Assembly (NCBI GenBank): GCA_015767395.1
Contig: JADWMI010000046.1
Location: 1 to 12,472 of the forward strand
Length of the DNA stretch: 12,472 nt
Origin: Bacteroidota bacterium
Lineage (GTDB): Bacteria; Bacteroidota; Bacteroidia; Flavobacteriales; Flavobacteriaceae
Direction of reading: 5' to 3'
Shown: piece by piece, positions 6,737-12,472 of the stretch
Layout of the letters: each line of letters opens with the position of its first letter
Position numbering within the stretch: the first letter of the stretch is position 1
The notes under the pieces: generated by a model
Database searches by the model: none
What the model saw: only the letters and a program-made list of their open reading frames with translations
What the model was told of the DNA's origin: nothing
Translations under genes and position numbers: made by a program

Positions 6737-6815
6737 TGTCATTCTATGTTTGTAAAAGAATATTAGGATGCTATTTTACGCGCTTGTATAGATTCCTGTT
6801 TTCAAAGGAATGACA
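6737..6815. repeat. Hairpin-ended intergenic repeat, copy 2 (short form)
   Basis: It begins TGTCATTC and ends GAATGACA, a perfect 8-bp inverted repeat. Hairpins sit at each end: ATTCT (6741-6745) / AGAAT (6757-6761), and ATTCCT (6792-6797) / AGGAAT (6806-6811). Between them AGGATGCTATTTTA (6765-6778) and TTGTATAG (6784-6791) match copy 1, in the same orientation and order; similarity continues a few bases past the end (GAAAACG in both). It is about 80 bases shorter than copy 1, the difference lying between the left hairpin and the AGGAT block. Confidence 0.65.
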
Positions 6816-6857
6816 GCAGAAAACGGGAAATAAAAACCAACAACTAGCAGTTAACAA

Positions 6858-7871
6858 CTACTGATCAACCACTACTCGTTCAGCTCTATTGGACAATTCC
6901 CAAGCGGTAAAAAAGACCAGTTGAGTTCTTTTGGCCAATACTTCATAATTTATTTTATCTGGAGTGTCTGATGGCCTGTGATAGTCTTCATGGGTTCCAT
7001 TAAAATAAAAAATAATTGGAATGTTATTTTTAGCAAAATTGTAATGATCAGAACGGTAATAAAAACGATTTGGATCGTTTTCATCGTTATATGTGTAGTC
7101 TAAAAATAAGTTGGTGAACTTGGAGTTTATTTCTTCGGAAATAGTATGAAGTTCAGTACTTAATTTATCTGAACCAATTAAATAAACAAAATCAGGAGTA
7201 TCTGTATGCGCTTCATCAACACGACCAATCATATCAATATTCAAGTTTGCAACAGTGTTTGCTAATGGAAAAATAGGGTAGTTAACATAATATTTAGAAC
7301 CTAACAAGCCTTTTTCTTCTCCAGTAACATGTAAGAATAAAATGGACCTTTTTGGACCATTGCCTTTTTCAACAGCTTTTTGGAATGCTTCTGCTATTTT
7401 CATAATAGCAACAGTTCCGGAGCCATCATCATCAGCCCCATTATAAATATCTTCATCAGTCATTCCAAGATGATCGTAATGTGCAGAAATAACAATAATT
7501 TCTTCTGGTTTTTCTGAACCTTCAATAAAAGCGACAACGTTTTCAGAAGGCTTTAGATTCGGCCTTAATTCTTCCGTAGGAATATCTTGGAAATAATCAT
7601 CACCGCCTAATGGAGAAGCAATATTATGCGCCATATAAAAATCTTTTAAATATTCAGCAGCCAACTTTTGTCCAGGTTCACCTGTATTTCTACCTTCAAA
7701 TTCATCCGAAGCCATAATATACAAATGTGTTTTTAAATCTTCAGGCGTAATGGTTTTTGAATATTCAATGGCAATATCACCTGTAACAAGGTTTGAAGGA
7801 TCTGTAATTACATCGCTATTCCCACAGTAGATAAAAGGAAATAATAAAAATATATATAGAATATTTTTCAT
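6858..7871 (-). CDS. M28 family metallopeptidase, lipoprotein (aminopeptidase)
   Basis: A 337-residue lipoprotein peptidase of the M28 family, which uses two zinc ions to cleave N-terminal residues from peptides. The signal peptide ends in lipobox FIYC with Cys16, placing it at the cell envelope. The metal and catalytic residues appear in the usual order: HYD (His131, catalytic-site Asp133), GADDDGSG (bridging Asp147), TGEEKGLLGS (catalytic base Glu185, metal ligand Glu186), NIDMIGR (Asp213) and YHRPSDT (His298). SDEFEGRNTGEPGQ (55-68) is the opening typical of Bacteroidota M28 proteins. It starts at the ATG at 7871. It has its own TAnnTTTG box in the 37-base gap after the ABC ATPase, so it is probably a separate unit from the upstream operon. 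Its role is likely peptide nutrition or protein turnover at the envelope. Confidence 0.92.
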   Translation of the reverse strand: MKNILYIFLLFPFIYCGNSDVITDPSNLVTGDIAIEYSKTITPEDLKTHLYIMASDEFEGRNTGEPGQKLAAEYLKDFYMAHNIASPLGGDDYFQDIPTEELRPNLKPSENVVAFIEGSEKPEEIIVISAHYDHLGMTDEDIYNGADDDGSGTVAIMKIAEAFQKAVEKGNGPKRSILFLHVTGEEKGLLGSKYYVNYPIFPLANTVANLNIDMIGRVDEAHTDTPDFVYLIGSDKLSTELHTISEEINSKFTNLFLDYTYNDENDPNRFYYRSDHYNFAKNNIPIIFYFNGTHEDYHRPSDTPDKINYEVLAKRTQLVFFTAWELSNRAERVVVDQ

Positions 7872-7879
7872 TTTAAAAG

Positions 7880-7899
7880 ATTTGAATTCATCAAATATA
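7880..7899 (-). promoter_or_regulatory. Promoter box (TATATTTG) with overlapping inverted repeat for the M28 peptidase
   Basis: On the minus strand TATATTTG (7892-7899 on the plus strand as caaatata) exactly matches TAnnTTTG and would start transcription about 14 bases before the ATG. The inverted repeat ATTTGA (7880-7885) / TCAAAT (7891-7896), with 5 bases between arms, overlaps the box and the predicted start site, where a repressor operator could sit. No -33 element stands out. Confidence 0.45.
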
Positions 7900-7908
7900 T
7901 TAAAATAA

Positions 7909-8703
7909 TTAGGAGTTGTTAATGGTGAACTGCTTTAAAGTTTTGTTAAAGCTAATTAATTCAGAATCAAAAAGATGCTCTAAATGATTGTTTGAAATTA
8001 AATCATCTGTTTTACCAGAAATAAATTTTGTTGGCGTCATTAACCATAATTCATCAGCAAGTTGAAGTGCTAGGTTGGCTTCATGGGTCGAAACAATAAT
8101 TGTTTTATTAAAGTTTTTTGCCAAGTTTTTAAGAAGAGAGAAGGTGTTTATAGTATGGTGTAAATCTAAATGTGCGGTAGGCTCGTCTAAAACAATAATA
8201 GGCGTGTCCTGAGCCAGTGCACGAGCGACCAATACTTTTTGTAGCTGTCCATCACTTAATTCAAAACATTTTCGATCCATTAAATGCTGCGTGTTTGTTT
8301 GTTCAAAAGAAGATTGAATAACTTGTAAATCCTTAGTTGTTAAATAACCAATCCAGTTCGTAAATGGCTGTCTGCCCAATGCAACCAACTCATAAACGGT
8401 TAAACTAGAATCGGGTAACCTTTCAGTAAGCACCAGGCTTAAAGTTTTAGCAAGGTCCGCATTGGTTAAAACTTCTAATTTTGAGTCGTTAATTAAAACC
8501 TTGCCATTTAAAGATGGTTGTACCTTTGTTATTGTTCTTAGTAGTGTAGATTTACCAATACCATTTTTTCCTAATAAACAAACTAGATTTCCGGATTTTA
8601 GTTGAATATTCAAATTCGAAGCAACCGTATTTATATGCTTTTTTGAAGCATAACCGATACTTAGATTTGAAGTATTTATAATATATTCTGACACTTGTTT
8701 CAT
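7909..8703 (-). CDS. ABC transporter ATP-binding protein, FecE/BtuD family
   Basis: 264 residues, the cytoplasmic ATPase of an importer for iron-siderophore, haem or cobalamin. Motifs in order: Walker A GKNGIGKST (45-53), signature LSDGQ (149-153), Walker B IIVLDEP (169-175), D-loop HLD (178-180) and H-loop STHE with His207. Where FecE-type proteins have the Q-loop glutamine this one reads VLTERL, with Thr93 in the aligned place. The segment TVYELVALGRQPFTNWIGYL (102-121) closely follows E. coli FecE. The ATG shares one base with the stop of the permease gene (TAATG), so the two are translationally coupled and form the transporter core. No substrate-binding protein or TonB receptor gene is in the window, so the substrate cannot be named. 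Confidence 0.93.
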   Translation of the reverse strand: MKQVSEYIINTSNLSIGYASKKHINTVASNLNIQLKSGNLVCLLGKNGIGKSTLLRTITKVQPSLNGKVLINDSKLEVLTNADLAKTLSLVLTERLPDSSLTVYELVALGRQPFTNWIGYLTTKDLQVIQSSFEQTNTQHLMDRKCFELSDGQLQKVLVARALAQDTPIIVLDEPTAHLDLHHTINTFSLLKNLAKNFNKTIIVSTHEANLALQLADELWLMTPTKFISGKTDDLISNNHLEHLFDSELISFNKTLKQFTINNS

Positions 8704-9734
8704 TAATAATAAATCTTTCTTTTTCTAACCAGTAACCAAATAATAATAGGTGCTCCAAATAAAGACGTAATTGCATTTATAGGCAACGTATATTCACTAT
8801 TTGGTAATTGCGCAATACTATCACAAATTAGCATAATTATGGCCCCGCAAATAGCAACTGCTGGTAATAGTGTTTTATGGTTTGAAGTATTGAATAATAA
8901 TTTTGTTAAATGCGGTACTGCCAATCCAATAAATGCAATAGGCCCTGAAAATGCGGTTATAACACCAGTTAATAGGCTGGTAGCAATTAAAGTAATGTTT
9001 CGGGTTTGCTTTACGTTTACGCCCATACTTTTAGCGTAATTTTCACCTAAAAGCAAACCGTTTAATGGTTTTATAATAAAAGTAACCAATACAATTCCAA
9101 CAATAAACACACTAAATAAAGCTGTAATTTCTTTCCAACTCAAATTACCCAAGCTACCAAAACTCCAAAACATATATTGTTGCAATTGGCTCGCGGTACT
9201 AAAATATGCCAGTACGCTAATTACGGATGAAGTGATGCTTCCAAACATCAATCCAATAATTAGTATAGACATGGTATTTCGAACTTTAATGGCAGCTAAC
9301 ATTACTGCTGAAAGCACTAAAAAAGCGCCCAAACTTGCGGCAATGGCCAATCCAAAGTTGTTAAAAGCATAACTTGTAATATTAGCACCTAAAAAGGAAG
9401 CTCCTAAAATTAATATAGCAACCCCTAAACTAGCACCAGAACTGATACCTAAAACAAATGGACCTGCAAGTGGATTTCTAAACAATGTTTGCATTAATAA
9501 ACCACTTATTGACAATCCTGAACCTACAATAATTGCCGTAATTGCCTTTGGTAGTCTGTAATTTAATACAATTGTTTCCCAAGATTCTTTTTCAACTTCA
9601 CCACCAAAAAAGGAGGCTAGTATTTGTTTTAATGGAATGTACACTGAACCCAAACTGATATTGATAAATCCAATAACAATCAATACGATTATCAATATTA
9701 TAAAAGTATTTCTATATGATTTTATAGGGTTCAC
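8703..9734 (-). CDS. FecCD-family ABC transporter permease
   Basis: About 343 residues of multi-pass inner-membrane permease (FecCD/BtuC type), the channel partner of the adjacent ATPase. Family marks include [31 protein letters not shown] (the coupling-helix region that docks on the ATPase), [15 protein letters not shown], and the C-terminal [19 protein letters not shown]. Many long hydrophobic stretches fit the roughly ten helices expected. No ATG is available at the N-terminus. The candidates are TTG at 9737 and GTG at 9734, giving [10 protein letters not shown] choose GTG because it overlaps the rdgB stop as GTGA, the usual coupling arrangement; TTG would add one residue. It would import iron-siderophore, haem or cobalamin across the inner membrane. 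Confidence 0.93.
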   Translation of the reverse strand: MNPIKSYRNTFIILIIVLIVIGFINISLGSVYIPLKQILASFFGGEVEKESWETIVLNYRLPKAITAIIVGSGLSISGLLMQTLFRNPLAGPFVLGISSGASLGVAILILGASFLGANITSYAFNNFGLAIAASLGAFLVLSAVMLAAIKVRNTMSILIIGLMFGSITSSVISVLAYFSTASQLQQYMFWSFGSLGNLSWKEITALFSVFIVGIVLVTFIIKPLNGLLLGENYAKSMGVNVKQTRNITLIATSLLTGVITAFSGPIAFIGLAVPHLTKLLFNTSNHKTLLPAVAICGAIIMLICDSIAQLPNSEYTLPINAITSLFGAPIIIWLLVRKRKIYY

Positions 9735-10318
9735 CAAGCCTGTTCATTTAAAAAATTGACCAATTTTCGGATTGCTTTTCCGCGGTGGCTAATAGCCCCT
9801 TTTTCAATCATATTCATTTCAGCAAAAGATTTATCGAATCCTGTGGGCATAAAAATGGGGTCGTAACCAAAACCACTATCACCTTGTTTCTTTGTTAATA
9901 TTTGCCCTTTACAAATGCCTTCAAATACAAATTGTTTTCCTTCAATATTAAGCGCAACGGCTGTTCTAAACTGTGCATCTCTGTTTTTAGTTTCTCCAAG
10001 TTCGCTCAATAATTTATTCATATTTGCTTCGGCGTTGTTATTTTTACCAGCATATCGAGCTGAATAAACACCAGGCTGGTTATTTAATGCTTCAACTTCC
10101 AATCCGGTATCATCTGCAAAACAGTTTAAGCCAAATTTTTCTGTAATATAATTGGCTTTTAATATGGCGTTCCCTTCAAGTGTATCAGCAGTTTCAGGAA
10201 TGTCATCAAAACAATTGATTTCTGAAAGACTAACGATTTCAAAATTAGTTAACATGGCCTGAACTTCCTTTAACTTGTTTTTGTTATTGGTTGCGAAAAC
10301 GAGTTTTAATTTATTCAT
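9731..10318 (-). CDS. rdgB: Non-canonical purine NTP pyrophosphatase (ITPase/XTPase)
   Basis: 195 residues, normal length for the RdgB/HAM1 family, which hydrolyses dITP, ITP and XTP to monophosphates and keeps deaminated purines out of DNA and RNA. The N-terminal phosphate-binding motif is [12 protein letters not shown] (8-19), the metal and catalytic aspartates are in [13 protein letters not shown] (Asp69/Asp70), substrate residues lie in [10 protein letters not shown], the base-recognition loop is GFGYDPIF (149-156), and SHRGKA is at 177-182. All family motifs are intact. The ATG lies inside the end of rlmH (8-base overlap) and its TGA overlaps the permease GTG, so it is the second gene of a tightly coupled run of four. 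Confidence 0.96.
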   Translation of the reverse strand: MNKLKLVFATNNKNKLKEVQAMLTNFEIVSLSEINCFDDIPETADTLEGNAILKANYITEKFGLNCFADDTGLEVEALNNQPGVYSARYAGKNNNAEANMNKLLSELGETKNRDAQFRTAVALNIEGKQFVFEGICKGQILTKKQGDSGFGYDPIFMPTGFDKSFAEMNMIEKGAISHRGKAIRKLVNFLNEQAW

Positions 10319-10784
10319 GGTGGTAGGGTTCGTTTTTTAAAATTGTAAATCCTCTGTACAATTGTTCCACAACAAATAAACGAATCATTTGATGAGAAAA
10401 TGTCATTTTGGATAAAGAAATTTTTCCTTGTGCCTTTTTGTAAACAGTTTCTGAAAAGCCATAAGGACCTCCAATTACGATTACCAATTGCTTAATGCCC
10501 GAATTCATTTTTTTCTGAAGAAAATTAGAGAATTCTATAGATCTATATTCTTTTCCTTTTTCATCTAATAAGATTAATTGGTCTGTGGCTGCTAATTTGT
10601 TTAAAATTAGTTCGCCTTCTTTTTCTTTTTGCTGTGTTTTACTAAGGTTTTTGACATTTTTAATGTCAGGAATGACTTCTAATTCAAAATTGATATAATG
10701 TTTCAATCTATTTTGATAGGTTTCAATTAACGTCTGTAAATTTTTATCATCGGTTTTACCAATGGCCAATAATTTAATTTTCAT
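10311..10784 (-). CDS. rlmH: 23S rRNA (pseudouridine1915-N3)-methyltransferase
   Basis: 157 residues, matching the length of RlmH, the SPOUT methyltransferase that methylates pseudouridine 1915 in helix 69 of 23S rRNA on the assembled ribosome. I start at the ATG at 10784: [11 protein letters not shown] is the conserved N-terminus, whereas the in-frame extension to 10880 adds a hydrophobic stretch that runs into the nadC region. The knot-forming SAM site is IGGPYGF (104-110), followed by [23 protein letters not shown]. The C-terminus NEPYHHE is the family's characteristic tail with Tyr154, His155 and His156. It is first in the run rlmH-rdgB-permease-ATPase, and a TATATTTG promoter box lies 5 bases before the start codon. 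Confidence 0.97.
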   Translation of the reverse strand: MKIKLLAIGKTDDKNLQTLIETYQNRLKHYINFELEVIPDIKNVKNLSKTQQKEKEGELILNKLAATDQLILLDEKGKEYRSIEFSNFLQKKMNSGIKQLVIVIGGPYGFSETVYKKAQGKISLSKMTFSHQMIRLFVVEQLYRGFTILKNEPYHHE

Positions 10785-10789
10785 AAGTG

Positions 10790-10797
10790 CAAATATA
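10790..10797 (-). promoter_or_regulatory. Bacteroidota -7 box (TATATTTG) for the rlmH operon
   Basis: The minus strand reads TATATTTG, an exact TAnnTTTG match, then CACTT and the rlmH ATG. The spacing is the same as for the glycosyltransferase (TAAGTTTG, CACCT, GTG). The predicted transcription start falls at the start codon, so a leaderless mRNA is expected. No convincing -33 TTTG was found. Confidence 0.5.
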
Positions 10798-10835
10798 AAA
10801 AGAAATAAAGATGAATTTTTTGAAAATAAAAAAGT

Positions 10836-10843
10836 TATTTTTG
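10836..10843 (+). promoter_or_regulatory. Bacteroidota -7 box (TATTTTTG) for nadC
   Basis: TATTTTTG matches TAnnTTTG. Transcription would begin near 10850, about 13 bases before the nadC ATG. This favours the ATG at 10863 over the in-frame GTG at 10845, which would lie upstream of the predicted mRNA start. A TTTG at 10819-10822 is closer than the usual -33 spacing. Confidence 0.45.
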
Positions 10844-10862
10844 TGTGATAATAGGCATATAT

Positions 10863-11723
10863 ATGATAAGTAAAGAACAATTTGAAAAAGAGTTAGCAAT
10901 AATAATTTCAAATGCTATTAGAGAGGATGTTGGAGATGGAGATCATAGTAGTTTGGCATGCATTCCAAAAACTGCAAAAGGAAAAGCGAAATTGTTGGTG
11001 AAAGATGAAGGTATAATTGCGGGTGTTGAAATGGCTAAAAAAATATTTAACTATGTTGATGAAAATTTGCAAGTTGAAACTTTTATAAACGATGGCTCAT
11101 CGGTAAAATATGGAGATGTTGTTTTTAATGTTGAAGGAAGCTCACAATCTATTTTAAAATCAGAACGATTGGTTTTAAACATCATGCAGAGGATGAGTGC
11201 CATTGCTACCAAAACAAATGAGTTTGCCAAATTGTTAGCAGGTACAAAAACAAAAGTTTTAGATACGCGTAAAACAACCCCAGGAATTAGAGCCATTGAA
11301 AAATGGGCTGTTGTAATTGGAGGTGGTGAAAATCACCGTTTTGCATTGTACGATATGATTATGTTAAAAGACAATCATATCGATTTTTGTGGAGGCGTTA
11401 CAAAAGCCATTACTCAAACCAAACAATATTTAGTTGAGAATAAGTTAGATTTAAAAATTATTGTAGAAGCCCGTAGCCTAGAAGAAATTAAGGAAATATT
11501 GGCTGTTGGGGGTGTTCATAGAATATTAATTGATAATTTTGATTATGTAAAAACTGTTGAAGCCGTTGAATTAATTGGTGATCAATGTCAAACAGAATCT
11601 TCAGGCGGAATCAATTTAGAAACTGCCAGAAAATATGCAGAATGTGGGGTAGATTACATTTCGTCTGGTGCTTTAACGCATTCAATTTATAATATGGATT
11701 TAAGTTTGAAGGCTATAGATTAA
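10863..11723 (+). CDS. nadC: Nicotinate-nucleotide pyrophosphorylase (carboxylating), quinolinate phosphoribosyltransferase
   Basis: 286 residues, normal length for NadC, which converts quinolinate and PRPP to nicotinate mononucleotide, CO2 and pyrophosphate in de novo NAD synthesis. Motifs: EDVGDGDHSS (21-30), the substrate-binding LDTRKTTPG (133-141) with Arg136 and Lys137, IEKWAVVIGGGENHRF (145-160) with His158/Arg159, MLKDNH (167-172), VEARS, SSGGI and DYISSGALTHS near the C-terminus. All are intact. I use the ATG at 10863; a GTG 18 bases upstream in frame would add six residues unlike the family. nadA and nadB are not in the window. The pentapeptide-repeat gene begins 3 bases after its stop, so they share a transcript. 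Confidence 0.97.
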   Translation: MISKEQFEKELAIIISNAIREDVGDGDHSSLACIPKTAKGKAKLLVKDEGIIAGVEMAKKIFNYVDENLQVETFINDGSSVKYGDVVFNVEGSSQSILKSERLVLNIMQRMSAIATKTNEFAKLLAGTKTKVLDTRKTTPGIRAIEKWAVVIGGGENHRFALYDMIMLKDNHIDFCGGVTKAITQTKQYLVENKLDLKIIVEARSLEEIKEILAVGGVHRILIDNFDYVKTVEAVELIGDQCQTESSGGINLETARKYAECGVDYISSGALTHSIYNMDLSLKAID

Positions 11724-11726
11724 TTT

Positions 11727-12299
11727 ATGATAGATGCGTATTTTGAGGAGCAGGTATATGAAAGAATTGACTATGCTGAGAAAGGAATAATTAAAGGAGA
11801 ATACGATAATTGTATCTTTCAAAATTGTAATTTTTCTAATGTGCACGCCTCAAACATTGGTTTTGTTGAATGTGAGTTTCTAAATTGTAATTTTAGCAAT
11901 ACCATTGTTGCAAACACAGCTTTTAAATCCGTTAAGTTTGTTGAATGTAAAATTATTGGTGTGAAATTTAATGAATGTGATTCGTTTTTATTGGATGTTT
12001 TTTTTAAAGATTGCCAGTTAAACCTTTCTTCATTTTATCAATTAAATTTGCAAAACACAAATTTCATAAACAGTAATTTGCAGGAGGTTGATTTTACAGA
12101 ATCGAATCTTTCAAAAGCTATTTTTGACAATTGTGATTTAAATAACGCCATTTTTGATCAAACAAGGTTGGAAAAAGCTAACTTTATAACAGCATCTAAT
12201 TTTAATATAAATCCTTCAGAAAATAGTATTAAAAATGCCAAATTCTCAAAAGAGAATATCATAGGTTTATTAAAATCATTTAATATAAGTATAGATTAA
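11727..12299 (+). CDS. Pentapeptide-repeat protein, Qnr-like architecture
   Basis: 190 residues made almost entirely of pentapeptide repeats with Phe or Leu at the central inward position, predicting a right-handed quadrilateral beta-helix. Examples are CIFQNCNFSNV (29-39), CEFLNCNFSNT (49-59) and the run TNFINSNLQEVDFTESNL (101-118). Cysteine repeatedly takes the i-2 position (29, 34, 49, 54, 74, 96, 126), an unusual ladder. The regular repeats loosen around 76-100. The opening YERIDYAEKGIIKGEYDNC and the closing helix ENIIGLLKSFNISI recall the ends of Qnr proteins, which mimic DNA and shield gyrase from quinolones, but similarity at this level does not prove that role. There is no signal peptide, so it is cytoplasmic. 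It lies 3 bases after nadC and 9 bases before the YihY gene. Function not established. Confidence 0.85.
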   Translation: MIDAYFEEQVYERIDYAEKGIIKGEYDNCIFQNCNFSNVHASNIGFVECEFLNCNFSNTIVANTAFKSVKFVECKIIGVKFNECDSFLLDVFFKDCQLNLSSFYQLNLQNTNFINSNLQEVDFTESNLSKAIFDNCDLNNAIFDQTRLEKANFITASNFNINPSENSIKNAKFSKENIIGLLKSFNISID

Positions 12300-12308
12300 C
12301 TAATAGAA

Positions 12309-12472
12309 ATGACAAAAATTGTAGAAGACAAATTAAACAAAATTCCTTTGCTACAATACCTAGTGAAATTTGGAAAAAAAATAAAAATTCCGGGTTTACA
12401 AGGCTTGTCTTTATATGATTTGTTGGAAATGTATATCATTGGAATTGTTAAAGGTGCCTTAACGGCTAGAGC
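12309..12472 (+). CDS. YihY/BrkB family inner-membrane protein, N-terminal part (partial)
   Basis: An open frame from ATG 12309 to the window edge, 54 codons. The text IPGLQGLSLYDLLEMYIIGIVKGALTARA resembles the opening of flavobacterial YihY/virulence factor BrkB family proteins, in which an amphipathic N-terminus leads into the first membrane helix at the point where the window ends. The family was once called ribonuclease BN, a name now considered wrong; its real role is unknown. It follows the pentapeptide-repeat gene by 9 bases and is likely the third gene of the nadC transcript. Only the N-terminus is available, so the identification rests on recalled similarity. Confidence 0.75.
   Translation, partial: MTKIVEDKLNKIPLLQYLVKFGKKIKIPGLQGLSLYDLLEMYIIGIVKGALTAR

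Noticed and set aside
8552..9039. Small open frames within the ABC transporter genes (74 residues at 8552-8776 minus, 66 residues at 8839-9039 plus)
   Set aside because: They lie out of frame inside well-supported genes, have no family motifs and no start context of their own.
10785..10880. N-terminal extension of rlmH
   Set aside because: The extra 32 residues are absent from the family, run past the predicted promoter box and overlap the nadC start; the length from 10784 is exactly the 157 residues expected.
11051..11296. 81-residue minus-strand open frame inside nadC
   Set aside because: It is antisense to conserved NadC motifs and shows no recognisable domain.
11727..12299. Calling the pentapeptide-repeat gene a qnr resistance gene
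   Set aside because: The resemblance is in architecture and end segments only. Sequence alone does not show the Qnr loops or gyrase protection, and the gene sits in a chromosomal housekeeping cluster.
1..12472. Prophage, integrative element or defence island
   Set aside because: There are no integrase, transposase, capsid or known defence genes, and most genes are chromosomal core functions.

Overview
The window looks like a chromosomal segment of a marine-type member of the Flavobacteriaceae (phylum Bacteroidota). The DNA is strongly AT-rich, Shine-Dalgarno sequences are weak or absent, and several start regions carry the TAnnTTTG box typical of Bacteroidota promoters. The gene content is also flavobacterial: an OmpR-family regulator beside a histidine kinase, lipoproteins with a Bacteroidota-style lipobox, and an orphan HsdR-N protein divergent from holA. 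The genus cannot be named from sequence alone.

Layout. 1-825 (+): the last 38 residues of a sensor histidine kinase and its response regulator, ending at a strong bidirectional terminator (843-886). 889-1767 (-): a lipoprotein alpha/beta-hydrolase, divergent from a YrdC/YciO-family gene (1804-2427 +). 2436-3434 (-): a family 2 glycosyltransferase. 3481-3930 (-): a standalone type I restriction HsdR-N domain protein, divergent from holA (3960-4964 +). 4965-5215 and 6668-6857: two intergenic stretches, each with a copy of a small hairpin-ended repeat, flanking an exported arylsulfatase (5216-6667 -). 6858-7871 (-): a lipoprotein M28 aminopeptidase. 10784 down to 7909 (-): an overlapping four-gene run, rlmH, rdgB, FecCD permease and FecE-type ATPase. 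10863-12472 (+): nadC, a Qnr-like pentapeptide-repeat protein and the start of a YihY/BrkB membrane protein, closely packed and probably co-transcribed.

How the genes work together. The window mixes core functions (clamp loading, 23S rRNA methylation, nucleotide-pool cleaning, NAD synthesis, possible tRNA modification) with nutrient acquisition (sulfatase, peptidase, esterase, iron/haem/cobalamin-type import). There is no polysaccharide utilisation locus, phage, CRISPR array, rRNA or tRNA gene that I can see. I see no clearly new multi-gene system. The points most worth a second look are the orphan HsdR-N/holA pair, the Qnr-like protein in the nadC cluster, the hairpin-ended repeats around the sulfatase, and promoter boxes placed so close to start codons that leaderless transcripts are predicted.
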